Assembly (NCBI GenBank): GCA_963845735.1
Contig: CAWJTR010000011.1
Location: 62,001 to 126,000, forward strand
From: AP-15 sp963845735
GTDB lineage: Bacteria > Pseudomonadota > Alphaproteobacteria > ATCC43930 > CGMCC-115725
DNA: 64,000 nt
Reading direction: 5' to 3'
In this document: in pieces, positions 34,920 through 46,184 of the stretch
Position numbering within the stretch: the stretch's first letter is position 1
How the letters are laid out: every line of letters begins with the position of its first letter
Program-made: the position numbers and the translations under genes
The notes under the pieces: model-generated
Database searches by the model: none
The model's input: the letters and a program-made list of their open reading frames with translations, nothing else
Told to the model about the DNA's origin: nothing

Positions 34920-35564
34920 TCACAAGCCCTGAATAAAGCGAAACAACGCCGCAGGATCTGAAAACGTAAGACGCGGCGCGTGGGCGCCCAATTCCTCCGG
35001 CGCCAACTCGCCGCCGAGCAAAACCGGCACGCATCCGCTGTTCCCGGCGCATTCCATGTCGATGCCGGTGTCGCCGACGAACCACACCGCCTCCCCCGCT
35101 TCGATCCCGCTCTGCTCAAGCGCCAGCCGGACCGGGGCGGCGTCGGGCTTATCGGCGGCGGCGTCGCCGGCGCCGACGACGTTGCCGAAATAGGCCGACC
35201 AGCCGATTTGCTGCGCCTCGCGGCGCAGCAAGGCGCCGGTCTTGTTGCTGACGACGCCGAGAAAGATGCCCTCCGTCGCGAGCCCGCGCAGCAATTCGCC
35301 GCGGCCCGGCAATGCCGTCAGCCGTTCGAGATGGATCGCCCGAAAGTGGTCGAGATAGATCTGCCGAGCCTCTTCCCAGCGCTCGCCAAAATGAACCGGA
35401 AAGCTCTCGCGCAGGCTCAGCCGCACCCGTTGCTTGGTCTCGGCGAGCGACCAGGCCGGCTTGCCCATCGCCGCCATGCAGATGTTCAAGGCTTCGTGGA
35501 TCGTGCCCCAGCTGTCGACCAGGGTGTTGTCCCAATCGAACAGGATCGCGCGCGGCCGGCCCAA
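34920..35564 (-). CDS. HAD-family phosphatase (phosphoglycolate phosphatase-like)
   Basis: A 214-residue HAD hydrolase. Motif I is FDWDNTLVDS (nucleophile D10 and acid D12). Motif II is VVSNKTG, with the Lys in ADKPDAAP, and motif IV is FVGDTGIDMECA. The helical cap matches the Gph subclass. The substrate is a phosphorylated metabolite, not predictable further. It lies between a D-amino acid aminotransferase gene and hfq. Confidence 0.88.
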   Translation of the reverse strand: MGRPRAILFDWDNTLVDSWGTIHEALNICMAAMGKPAWSLAETKQRVRLSLRESFPVHFGERWEEARQIYLDHFRAIHLERLTALPGRGELLRGLATEGIFLGVVSNKTGALLRREAQQIGWSAYFGNVVGAGDAAADKPDAAPVRLALEQSGIEAGEAVWFVGDTGIDMECAGNSGCVPVLLGGELAPEELGAHAPRLTFSDPAALFRFIQGL

Positions 35565-35585
35565 ATCCGACGAGGACCCGACTCG

Positions 35586-36437
35586 TCATGCCGCCGCCGC
35601 GTGGGCCAGGTAGAATTCACGAAGGGCCCGGCTGAGCGGCCCTGGCGTGCCGTCGCCGACCGGGTCGCCGTCGATGCGGACGACCGGCAACAGCTCGACC
35701 GCGGTGCTGGTCACAAAAGCCTCGCGCGCCGTCTTGGCTTCGGCCACGGTGAACGGCCGCTCGACCAGGCGGTAGCCTTCGCGGCGGATGATGTCGAAGA
35801 CCGCGAGGCGAGTGACGCCGTTCAGGATCGCGTTGTCGGCCTGGCGGGTCACGGCGGCGCCGTCGGCGGTTACGATCCAGGCATTGGTCGACGTGCCCTC
35901 GGTCACCCGGCCGTCGCCGTCGACCTGCCATGCTTCATAGGCCCCGGCCTCTTTGGCGCGCTGCTTGCCGAGCACGTTCGCGACCAGCGCCACCGATTTG
36001 ATGTCGCAGCGGCGCCAGCGGATGTCGGGGATCGTGATCACGCCGATGCCGTCGGCGGCCAGGCTCGGATCGGCGGGCTTCTTGCGGCGCGCGGTGACGA
36101 CGAGAACCGGTTTCGCCGTTTGCGGGAAGGCATGGTCACGCGGGGCCGCGCCGCGGGTGACCTGCAGATAGAGGGCGCCGTCGCGCACGCCGTTGCGGCG
36201 GACGACCTCGCGCATGACGATCTTGAGCGCCGCCTCCGACATCGGCGCCGCGATCCGCAATTCTCCCAGCGAACGCGCCAGCCGCGCCAGATGCGGCCCC
36301 TCGTCGACAAGGCGCCCGCCGACCACCGCCAGCACTTCGTAGACACCGTCGGCGAACTGATATCCCCGGTCCTCGATATGCACCCCGGCCGAGCGGTGCG
36401 GCAGGTACTGCCCGTCGACATAGGCGATCCGCGACAC
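35586..36437 (-). CDS. D-amino acid aminotransferase (class IV PLP enzyme)
   Basis: Fold-type IV aminotransferase of 283 residues. The PLP lysine is K147 in RRCDIKSVALV. AYVDGQYLPHRSAGVHIEDRGYQFADGVYEV is the start typical of D-alanine aminotransferases, and EGTSTNAWIV and NGVTRLAVFDI bind the cofactor phosphate. It probably makes D-Ala or D-Glu for the wall, but branched-chain or 4-amino-4-deoxychorismate lyase-like activities share the fold. It follows ntrX by four bases and is likely in the same operon. Confidence 0.88.
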   Translation of the reverse strand: MSRIAYVDGQYLPHRSAGVHIEDRGYQFADGVYEVLAVVGGRLVDEGPHLARLARSLGELRIAAPMSEAALKIVMREVVRRNGVRDGALYLQVTRGAAPRDHAFPQTAKPVLVVTARRKKPADPSLAADGIGVITIPDIRWRRCDIKSVALVANVLGKQRAKEAGAYEAWQVDGDGRVTEGTSTNAWIVTADGAAVTRQADNAILNGVTRLAVFDIIRREGYRLVERPFTVAEAKTAREAFVTSTAVELLPVVRIDGDPVGDGTPGPLSRALREFYLAHAAAA

Positions 36438-36441
36438 TGGC

Positions 36442-37845
36442 TCAGGTCCCGACTTTCAGCGGCCGGTCGTTGCCGAAGACGCTGAGCGATTTGAGCTTGC
36501 GGTGCAGCGCCGAGCGCTCCATGCCGACAAAGGCCGCGGTGCGGGAAATGTTGCCGCCGAAGCGGGTCACCTGAGCCAACAAATATTCGCGCTCGAAAAC
36601 TTCGCGCGCGTCGCGCAACGGTAGCGTCATGATTTCGCTGCCCCGGTCCAATTTGACGACCGTAGGGGCGATGGCGGTGATCTCGTTCGGCAGCATATCG
36701 GCGCGGACCGGCTCCTGCGCATCGCCTGGCGCCATGATCAGCAGCCAATCGATGACGTTGCGCAACTGGCGCACGTTGCCGGGCCAGGAATAGGCCTGCA
36801 ATGCCGCCATCGCGTCCTCGCCGATTTCGCGCGGGGTAAGCCGCGCCGCCTCTGAGGAGCGCGCCATGAAATGGCGGGCCATCAGCGGGATGTCCTCGCG
36901 CCGATCGCGCAGCGGCGGCACTTTGATCGGCACGACATTGAGCCGATAGAACAGATCCTCGCGGAACCGGCCGCCGCCGATCTCGGCAGCGAGCTCACGA
37001 TTCGACGAAGCGACGACCCGGACATCGACTTCGACGCGGCTCGATCCCCCGATCCTCTCGAAGGTCTGTTCCTGCAGCACGCGCACGATCTTGCCCTGGG
37101 TCTCGAGCGGCATGTCGGCGACCTCGTCGAGGAACAAGGTGCCGCCATGCGCGCGCTCGAAGGTGCCGATCTTGCGCGGCGCGCCGATGTCGTTGTCCGC
37201 CTCTGTTCCGAACAGCTCGATTTCGAGCCGCTCCGGCCGCATGGTCGCGCAATTGACCGGGACGAACGGACCCTTCGCCCGACGCGATCGCAGGTGCAAC
37301 AGCCTGCCGACGACCTCCTTGCCGGCGCCGGGCGGTCCGGTGATCAGGATCCGGCTCCCGGTCGGCGCCGCCTTGTCGATCTGCTGGCGCAGCTGATTGG
37401 CCAGAGGCGAAGTCCCGATCAGGTCGAGGTCCCCGCCGGCGCGCAGTTTGAGCTCTTCGTTCTCGCGCCGCAGCAGCGCCGCCTCGATCGCGCGCTCGAC
37501 GATCAGCAGCAACCGGTCCGATTTGAACGGCTTCTCGATGAAGTCGTAGGCGCCGATCTTGATCGCCTCGACCGCCGTCTCGATCGTGCCGTGGCCGCTG
37601 ATCATGACCACCGGCACCGACGGCATCTCGGCGCGCAGCAGCCTGAGAATTTCGATCCCGTCGAGCTTGCTGCCCTGCAGCCAGATGTCGAGGATGACGA
37701 GGGTCGGCTGCCTGGCGTGGATCACGGCCAGCGCCTGGGCGCTGTCAGCGGCCTCGCGCGTGGCGTAGCCCTCGTCCTTCAGCACACCCGCAATCAGCAT
37801 GCGGATGTCGGCTTCGTCGTCGACGATCAGGATGTCATGCGCCAT
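36442..37845 (-). CDS. ntrX: Nitrogen assimilation response regulator NtrX
   Basis: A 467-residue two-component regulator. The receiver domain has the phospho-acceptor D53 (VILDIW). The AAA+ domain has GPPGAGKE at about residue 168 and a DNA-binding Fis-type helix-turn-helix at the C-terminus (RTAAFVGMERSALHRKLKSL). In place of the sigma-54-contacting GAFTGA loop it reads DNDIGAPRKIG, as usual for NtrX, so it probably does not activate sigma-54 classically. The start overlaps the end of ntrY by 11 bases (ATGGCGCATGA). Confidence 0.96.
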   Translation of the reverse strand: MAHDILIVDDEADIRMLIAGVLKDEGYATREAADSAQALAVIHARQPTLVILDIWLQGSKLDGIEILRLLRAEMPSVPVVMISGHGTIETAVEAIKIGAYDFIEKPFKSDRLLLIVERAIEAALLRRENEELKLRAGGDLDLIGTSPLANQLRQQIDKAAPTGSRILITGPPGAGKEVVGRLLHLRSRRAKGPFVPVNCATMRPERLEIELFGTEADNDIGAPRKIGTFERAHGGTLFLDEVADMPLETQGKIVRVLQEQTFERIGGSSRVEVDVRVVASSNRELAAEIGGGRFREDLFYRLNVVPIKVPPLRDRREDIPLMARHFMARSSEAARLTPREIGEDAMAALQAYSWPGNVRQLRNVIDWLLIMAPGDAQEPVRADMLPNEITAIAPTVVKLDRGSEIMTLPLRDAREVFEREYLLAQVTRFGGNISRTAAFVGMERSALHRKLKSLSVFGNDRPLKVGT

Positions 37846-40078
37846 GTCCGACCGTACTCATCTCCAACGGCTGGCTGGCGGCGTCGGCGCCTTCGGTCGT
37901 GCGAGCCTCGGCGGCGAAGACGAGCCTGACCCGCGCCCCCTCCGGTTCCCCATCTTCCAACATCAGCTCCCCCCGTGATCTTCCATGATCTTCTTGACGA
38001 TGGCGAGGCCCAAACCGGTCCCCTTCGCCCGCGTCGTCACATAGGGCTCGGTCAACCGCTCGCGGTCTTGGTGGGGCAAGCCCTTGCCATTGTCCTCGAC
38101 GATCACCGCAGCTTGGCCAGCGGCCGCCGATACCGACACGCGGATACGCCCGGGAGCGCCGGCTCCGCGTTCGGCGATTCGCGCCTCGATCGCCTCGATC
38201 GCGTTTTTGACGATGTTGATCACCGCCTGCCCGACGAGGCGCGCGTCGCAGCTGACCGCGACCGGGTGGTCCGGAAAGCTCGTCTCGAAAGCGATCTCGC
38301 GATGGGCGGTGCGCTGCAAGAACACCGCCCGGTGCACGATCTCGACCAGATTCTCCGGTTTGAGGACCGGCGCCGGCATTCGCGCAAACGCCGAGAATTC
38401 ATCGATCATGCGGCCGATGTCGCCGACATGGCGGATGATCGTGTCGGTGCAGATCGTAAATGTTTCAGGGTCTTGCTTGATCTCCTTCAGATAGCGGCGG
38501 CGTAGCCGCTCGGCCGCCAGTTGGATCGGGGTCAGCGGGTTTTTGATTTCGTGGGCGATGCGCCGGGCGATATCCGCCCAGGCCGCCTTGCGCTGCGCGG
38601 ACAGCAATTCGGTGATGTCGTCGAAAGTGACGACAAAGCCGCTGGTGTCGCGTTCGTCGTGCTCGGCGGCGATGCGCACCAGCAGGGTGCGGGTGCTGTT
38701 GCCGCGGGCGAGCTGGACTTGCGACTGCGCCAGGCGGTCGGGGCGGCGCTCCGGCCTCGTCGAGCAGGACCGCCATCTCGGGCGCCACCTCGGCGAGATC
38801 ACGCCCGATCGATTGTTCGAGATCGACCCCGAGCAGCGCGGAGGCCGAGCGGTTGGGCAAATTGACGCGGCCCGCGCGATCGAGCCCGATCACCCCGGCC
38901 GAGACGCCGGTCAGGACCGTCTCGGTGAATCGGCGCCGCTCATCGAGCTGCCGATTCGCCTCCCTCAGCTCGCGCTGCTGGCTTTCGATCTGGTTGGTCA
39001 TCCGGTTGAAGGCGCGGCTCAACGAGGCGAGTTCGTCGTCTTTCTCCCCTTCGGGCACACGGGCGGCAAGATCGCCTCCGCGCACTTGCTCGGCGGCGGT
39101 AGCGAGCCGGCTGATCGGGACGGCGAGCTGGGTTGCGAAATGAATCCCGATGGCCACCGCCGCGACCAAAAACAGCATCGCCACCATCAGGAAGATCAAG
39201 GCGAAGGTTACCTGAAACCCCGATCGCCGACTTTCCATCTTCGCGTATTGAGCGGCGGCGCGCTGGGTCTCTTCCATGTGATTGAGCACGCGCGGCTCGA
39301 TAAAACGGCCAACATAGAGATAGACTTGGCCAAACTGGTCGAGGCGAACCAGGGCGCGCACCCGGTTATCGTTGTCGCTGGTTACGATCGCCACGTCGCC
39401 TTCGTCGGCGAGCTGCATCGCACCGTCCGGCATCGGCTCGAAACCGAGCGTGAATGACAGGCTCGACCGCGCCAGTACATGGCCGGCTCGGTCGAAGACC
39501 ATCGCCTCGGTCAGGCCGCGCAGAGCCGCCTGCGCCGCCACCACCTGCTCCAAGCGCGCCTGATCCAATGTGAGTTCGGGCGCATCCCGATTGAGGTCGT
39601 TCGCCATCGCCAGCGCGTCGGCGCGAATCGCCTGCTGATGCTCGTGCAGATAGGCTTCGGCGACGGCGAGCGATTCGGTGATTGCCGTGTGCACCCGATC
39701 GCTGAACCAGGATTCGACCCCGTAGCTGAAGAACAGATACGAGAAAATTGCGACGATAATTGTCGGCGTCACCGCGATCAGGCTGAACAGCACGACCAGC
39801 CGGATCTGCAGCCGGGAGCCGGCGAGGCCGCGGCGCCGCTCGGCCCATACCTGCAACAGGCGCTTGGCGATCAACGCGCCGAGAGCCAGCAGCAGAACGA
39901 GGTCCAGGTTGAGCAGGGTGAGGACGGTGTTGGGATGCAGGCCGAAGGGCGGCGCCCCGGTCAGCGCCAAATATGTTGCGACCCCCGAACCCAGCGCCGC
40001 CGTCGACAAACCAAAGGCGAGCGTATGACGCAGACCAAAGCGGCCGGCCCACCTCCGAACCCGCCGCATCAGCTTCAT
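37835..40078 (-). CDS. ntrY: Nitrogen regulation sensor kinase NtrY, frameshifted twice
   Basis: Membrane histidine kinase of about 748 residues once joined. It has N-terminal membrane helices, a periplasmic sensor region, a HAMP segment (VPISRLATAAEQVRGGDLAARV), a PAS region, the H-box (RRIAHEIKNPLTPIQLAAERL) and an ATPase domain (NIVKNAIEAIEA, then GTGLGLAIVKKIMEDHGG). Extra bases appear near 38752 and in the C-run at 37971-37976. Correcting the latter replaces an early stop by GELMLEDGEPEGARVRL and a stop overlapping ntrX. It senses nitrogen or redox state through NtrX. Confidence 0.93.
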
Positions 40079-40196
40079 GCAAGACCTCGACCGGATATCG
40101 CCGCGAGCTGTTCGGACGGCCGACCCGCCGCCGCTACCGGCCGGGCCAGCCCCCGGCCAACGCCACGCGATCCCCGAAATTCGGTGACACGCTGCT

Positions 40197-41635
<1,439 letters not shown>

Positions 41636-41639
<4 letters not shown>

Positions 41640-42766
41640 CCGATACCGTCTTGCGCGACCACGGGCAAAAACACCCGGAACACGGTTCGGCGGGGCTGGC
41701 TGTCAAATTCAATGACTCCGCCGTGGTCACCGATCACCTTGGCCACCAATGCAAGACCAAGGCCAGTTCCGTTTCGCTTGGTCGTCACAAACGGATCAAA
41801 CAGATAGGGGCGCATGTCCTCGGGAATGCCTGCCCCGTTGTCACTGACCGCAACCATCAGCGGCAAATGCCGGCGCCCTTCCCCACCCGGCCCAGCCAAC
41901 CGCAGCCCGTGGCGATACCCGGTGGTCAAGATGATCTCGCCATCGGCGCCGGCCGCCGCCTCGGCGGCGTTTTTGACAATGTTCAAAAAGACCTGGACCA
42001 AGAGGTCGCGATTACCGTGCACCAAAGGCAATGACGGGTCGTACTCCTCGACGAAGCGAACGTGGCGGGCAAAGCCGGACTGCGCCAGCTTGCGCACCCG
42101 TTCGAGGATCTCATGGATGTTGACCGCTTCGCGCTCGATCGGCCGATGGTCGGAAAACGCCTCCATCCGGTCGACGAGAGCGACGATTCGGTCGGTCTCG
42201 TCGCAGATCAGCCGGGTCAGCTCGCGGCCGGCGTCATCGGCGTCCTGCTCCAAAAGCTGCGCCGCGCCGCGAATTCCGGAAAGCGGGTTCTTGACCTCGT
42301 GCGCCAGCATCGCCGCCATTGCGGTAATCGACCGGGCGGCGTTGCGGTGGGTCAGCTGGCGATCGACCTTGTCGACCATTGCGCGCTCGTGCAGGGTCAG
42401 CACCAGCATGTCCGCATCCTCGCCGGCCAGCGCCCCCTGGATCGTGACCGTGCGGCTGCCAAAGCGCGCGCCTTCGAGCGGCATGTCATATTCCGAGAAC
42501 GTGTTGCCGCTGCGCCAAACTGCGTCGACGAGCCCCATCAATGGGCTATGCGGGGCAACAAGATCGGCCAGCGCGCTACCGCGCAGCGCCGCGGCGCCCA
42601 AGCCGAAAAACTGCTCGGCCGCGGTGTTGACCAGGCGGATTTCGCCGCTGCGGTCGAGGACGATCACCGGGTCAGCGAGCGCCGTCAGCACCGCGGCGGC
42701 TTCGGGCTGGGTCTCGGTAACCGGGCGCGGGCCGGCGCTCCGCCGCCGGAACGGCGCCTTGATCAT
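41636..42766 (-). CDS. ntrB: Nitrogen regulation sensor kinase NtrB
   Basis: Cytosolic kinase of 376 residues without membrane segments. A PAS domain (VLTALADPVIVLDRSGEIRLVN) is followed by the H-box (AMLAHEVKNPLSGIRGAAQLL) and the ATPase domain (NIVKNAAEAA, DNGAGIPEDM, GTGLGLALVAKVIGDHGG). It phosphorylates and dephosphorylates NtrC under control of PII. Its ATG overlaps the corrected dusB stop by four bases. The frame appears continuous with dusB only because dusB contains an indel. Confidence 0.95.
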
Positions 42767-43750
42767 GCTGCCTTCCGAGTAAGCAGCGGCTCGTAGAACG
42801 CCCGGATCAACGCCATGACGCGCGCCGGGTCGACGCGTCTGGTTGACCGCTGCGCGGAATTCGGCCGAACCCGGCAGGCCTTTGGAATACCACGCGACGT
42901 GCTTGCGGGCGATGCGCGAGCCGATCGCGGTCCCGTAATGGACCAGCATCTCCTCGTAATGATCGAGCACGATGTCGCGCTGCGCCGCGAGCGGAGGGTC
43001 GGGGATTTGCTTGCGGCTTTGCAGCCAGGCGATCACCTGATGCAGGAACCACGGCCGGCCATAGCAGCCGCGGCCGATCATCAGCCCATCGGCGCCCGAT
43101 AGCGCGAGCGCCCGCTCGGCGTCGTCGAGGCTGACAATGTCGCCGTTGGCGACGACCGGGATCGTTACATTTTCCTTAACCCGGCGGATAAATCCCCAAT
43201 CCGCCGAGCCGGCATAGAGCTGGCAGCGGGTGCGTCCGTGCACGGTAATCATGCGAATGCCGCAAGCTTGCGCAATCCGCGCGAGCCGGGGCGCGTTGCG
43301 GCTATGCTCGTCCCAGCCAGTGCGCATCTTCAAAGTGACCGGCAGGTCGACGGCCTTGACCGTGGCTTCGAGAATGCGTGCGGCATGGGTCTCGTCGCGC
43401 ATCAGCGCCGAGCCGGCATGGCCGTTGACCACTTTTTTGACCGGGCAGCCGAAATTGATGTCGATCATCCGCGCGCCGCGGTCGGCATTGAGCTTTGCCG
43501 CCTCGGCCATGACCCGCGGCTCGCAGCCGGCGAGCTGCACCGCCATCGGCTGCTCCTCGGCGCAGCTCTTCGCCATCGTCAAGGATTGTCGGGTCTCGCG
43601 AATCATCGCCTCGCTGGCGATCATCTCGGAGACGACGAGCCCCGCGCCCAGACGCTTGACCAGTCGCCGGAACGGCAGATCCGTCACACCCGACATCGGG
43701 GCGAGGATCACCGGATCTTCGAGTGTTAGAGAACCGAGCGAAATGGTCAT
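42763..43750 (-). CDS. dusB: tRNA-dihydrouridine synthase DusB, frameshifted near its end
   Basis: FMN-dependent enzyme that reduces uridines in tRNA. Typical segments are VILAPMSGVTDLPFRRL, the catalytic Cys in INFGCPVKKV, KMRTGWD, VHGRTRCQLYAG and VVANGDI. Near the C-terminus an extra base at about 42832 pushes the frame into ntrB. Without it the protein ends DPARVMALIRAFYEPLLTRKAA with a TGA that overlaps the ntrB ATG, about 328 residues in all. dusB leads the ntrBC operon in many alphaproteobacteria. Confidence 0.94.
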
Positions 43751-43896
43751 TCTTTGAGCAGATATTAGACTTGCCTAGTGATTGGGCAGACACTAATCCG
43801 TTTCTTTTTGCAGTGCAACATCAAGAATAGTGGCGCGCGCCCGGTCCGGAGATCGGCAGCGGTGGCAAAGGCGCGCCCAGTCGGCTAATTTTACGC
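43751..43896. promoter_or_regulatory. Divergent promoter region, dusB-ntrBCYX and ispDF
   Basis: A 146-base gap between divergent genes, distinctly AT-richer than its surroundings near 43751-43835. It must hold the promoter of the nitrogen-regulation operon and that of ispDF. I see a short palindrome TTGCA-C-TGCAA-like sequence near 43811 but no certain -35/-10 pair and no clear NtrC or sigma-54 site. Confidence 0.45.
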
Positions 43897-45051
43897 ATGG
43901 AATCGGTTTATGCACTCGTCGTCGCGGCGGGCCGGGGGAGCCGATTCGGCGGCGACGTGCCCAAGCAATACCTGCCGCTCGGCGGAGCCATGGTGTTGCG
44001 GCATGCGGTGGCGGCTTTGGCCCGGCATCGGCGGGTTACCGGGGTGCTGGTGGCGATCCGGCCGGAGGATCGAGCGCTGTTCGATGACGCCGTCGCCGGC
44101 TTGCCGGTGCTGCCGCCGGTCGCGGGCGGCGCCACCCGTCAGGATTTGGTCAGGCTCGGGCTCGAGGCGTTGGCGCCGTATCGCCCGCGGCGCGTGCTGA
44201 TCCATGACGGAGCGCGGCCATTTCCCGATACGGCGCTGATCGACCGGGTCATCCAAGCGCTCGACGACGCGCCGGCGGCTATTCCTTGCCTGCCGCTGCG
44301 CGATACGATCAAGCGCGCCGAGAGCGGGATGATCCGGGCGACGGTTGACCGAGCCGAGCTATGGCGCGCGCAAACCCCCCAAGGCTTTCAATTCGATCAG
44401 ATCCTGGCCGCGCATCATGCCGCTGCCGGAACCGAGCTGACCGACGATTCGGCGGTCGCCGAGGCGGCCGGGCTGGCGCCGCTGCTGGTTGTCGGCAGCG
44501 AGGACAATCTGAAGGTGACGACAACCGAAGACCTCGCCGCCGCCGAACGTCTGATCGCCGCCCGGCGCGGCGATGTACGCGTCGGGCAAGGTTTTGACGT
44601 CCACGCCTTTGGACCCGGGGATCGGATTTTCATCTGCGGGGTCGAAATCCCGCACGGTGAAAGCTTGGTTGGTCATTCCGACGCCGATGTCGGCCTCCAT
44701 GCGCTGACCGACGCGCTGCTGGGCGCGATCGGGGCCGGCGATATCGGCATGCATTTCCCGCCCGGTGATCCGCGCTGGCGCGGTGCAGCCTCAGACCAAT
44801 TTCTACGCCACGCGGCCGATCTCGTAGGCGCGCGGGGCGGCGCTGTTGCGGCGGTCGACGTGACGATCATCTGCGAGCGACCGAAGATCGGCCCTCATCG
44901 CGCGGCGATGGTCGAGCGGATTGCCGAGATTCTCGGTATCGCCGCCGAGCGCGTCAGCGTTAAGGCAACGACGACCGATCGCCTCGGCTTCACCGGCCGC
45001 GGCGAAGGCATCGCCGCGCAAGCCGTCGCCACCGTCCGCCTGCCGTTGTAG
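43897..45051 (+). CDS. ispDF: Bifunctional IspD/IspF isoprenoid enzyme
   Basis: An intact fusion of 384 residues from the MEP pathway. Residues 1-225 are the CDP-ME synthase domain (VVAAGRGSRFGGDVPKQYLPL, HDGARPF). Residues 226-384 are the MECDP synthase domain (VGQGFDVHAFGPGD, GHSDADVGLHALTDALLGA, GRGEGIAAQAV). The fusion is common in alpha- and epsilonproteobacteria. The next genes, pgpA and cinA, follow on the same strand. Confidence 0.97.
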   Translation: MESVYALVVAAGRGSRFGGDVPKQYLPLGGAMVLRHAVAALARHRRVTGVLVAIRPEDRALFDDAVAGLPVLPPVAGGATRQDLVRLGLEALAPYRPRRVLIHDGARPFPDTALIDRVIQALDDAPAAIPCLPLRDTIKRAESGMIRATVDRAELWRAQTPQGFQFDQILAAHHAAAGTELTDDSAVAEAAGLAPLLVVGSEDNLKVTTTEDLAAAERLIAARRGDVRVGQGFDVHAFGPGDRIFICGVEIPHGESLVGHSDADVGLHALTDALLGAIGAGDIGMHFPPGDPRWRGAASDQFLRHAADLVGARGGAVAAVDVTIICERPKIGPHRAAMVERIAEILGIAAERVSVKATTTDRLGFTGRGEGIAAQAVATVRLPL

Positions 45052-45075
45052 ATGATTCCGGACCTGTCCGTCTTC

Positions 45076-45156
45076 GTCATGGCCGGATTTGGTCCGGCCA
45101 TCCACGAGCCGCTTCATGGCAAATCCGTGGATGACCGGGACAAGCCCGGTCACGAC
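45076..45156. repeat. Intergenic GTCATGGCCGG-type inverted repeat
   Basis: The left half (GTCATGGCCGGATTTGGTCC, then GGCCATCCACG) and the right half (CGTGGATGACCGG, then CCCGGTCACGAC) are imperfect inverse complements around a short spacer. It fills nearly all of the ispDF-pgpA gap. The family is common between genes in alphaproteobacteria. Confidence 0.7.
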
Positions 45157-45167
45157 GAAGAGAAAAA

Positions 45168-45687
45168 TTGAGTTGCGAAATTACGCCGTCGAAGGCGCGT
45201 CTCGGCCTGCCGCTGCGCCATCCGGCGGCGCTGCTCGCGACCTGGTTCGGGGTGGGGCTGATCCCGATAGCGCCCGGCACTTGGGGATCGCTCGCGGCGT
45301 TGCCCTTTGCCTGGGCGATCCGCAGCCTGTGGGGCGCAACCGGGCTCGCCATCGCCATTGCGATCGTCTTTTTCGCCGGATGGTGGGCGGCCGCGACCGT
45401 CACCAAGGCAGAGCGGGATCAAAGATCCCGGGTTCGTGGTCATCGACGAGGTCGCGGGGCAATGGCTCGTCCTGCTGGCCGCACCGCGCGATCCGCTCGC
45501 CTGGGTCCTGGCGTTCTTGCTGTTCCGGATCTTCGACATCTGGAAGCCATGGCCGGTGCGCTGGGCCGACCGGGACATTACCGGCGGTCTCGGCGTCATG
45601 CTCGACGACCTTTTGGCGGCGGTTTACGCTGCCCTCGTCTTATCGGTCCTGTTGGCGATTGGCGGAGTGTTCGGTGTTCGATCCTGA
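45168..45687 (+). CDS. pgpA: Phosphatidylglycerophosphatase A, frameshifted
   Basis: Membrane phosphatase that converts phosphatidylglycerophosphate to phosphatidylglycerol. The start (LLATWFGVGLIPIAPGTWGSLAALP) and the second part (KDPGFVVIDEVAGQWL, then FRIFDIWKPWP) are the family signatures. An extra G near 45411 separates them. The start is a TTG at 45168, or an ATG lost in the adjoining repeat. It overlaps the next gene by 14 bases. Confidence 0.88.
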
Positions 45688-46184
45688 AACGCTTGATCTG
45701 GCGAGATCGGTGCTCGACGCGTGCCGTGCGCGCGGCTGGCATGTGGCGACCGCCGAATCCTGCACCGGCGGCCTGGTCGCGGCGGCGCTGACCGCGATCG
45801 CCGGCTCGTCCGACGTGGTCGAGCGCAGTTTCGTGCCCTATTCGAACGAGGCCAAATCGGAATTGCTCGGGGTTCCCCCCGAGGTGATCGCCGCTCATCG
45901 GTGCGGTCAGCGCCGAAACCGCCGCGGCGATGGCCGAGGGCGCCCTTGCCCGCGCCCCGGTCGATCTCGCAGTCTCGATCACCGGCGTCGCCGGCCCGGG
46001 CGGCGGCAGCCCCGAGAAGCCGGTCGGGCTGATCCATTGCGGCCTGGCCCGCCGCGGCAGGTCCCCCCGAACCGAGCGCCGTGTGTTTCCGGGCGACCGC
46101 TCGGCGGTGCGCGACGCAGCCTTGCGGCTGGCGCTCGGCTGCTGGCGGACGAAGCCCGCGGCCAGTAAGGAGGCCATCGCATGA
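45674..46184 (+). CDS. CinA C-terminal-type NMN amidohydrolase, frameshifted
   Basis: A stand-alone CinA C-terminal domain (PncC type) of about 169 residues that converts NMN to nicotinate mononucleotide. Signatures are VATAESCTGGLVAAALTAI and VDLAVSITGVAGPGGGSPEKPVGLI. The frame changes at about 45899, where removing one C gives AAHGAVSAETAAAMAEGA. The start is a GTG at 45674 inside pgpA, and the end overlaps the next ATG by four bases. This is the common alphaproteobacterial pgpA-cinA pair. Confidence 0.88.

Noticed and set aside
43751..43896. Possible NtrC or sigma-54 site upstream of dusB
   Set aside because: A TTGCA/TGCAA short palindrome is present, but neither the TGCACC-N-GGTGCA dyad nor the GG/GC-spaced sigma-54 elements can be matched well.
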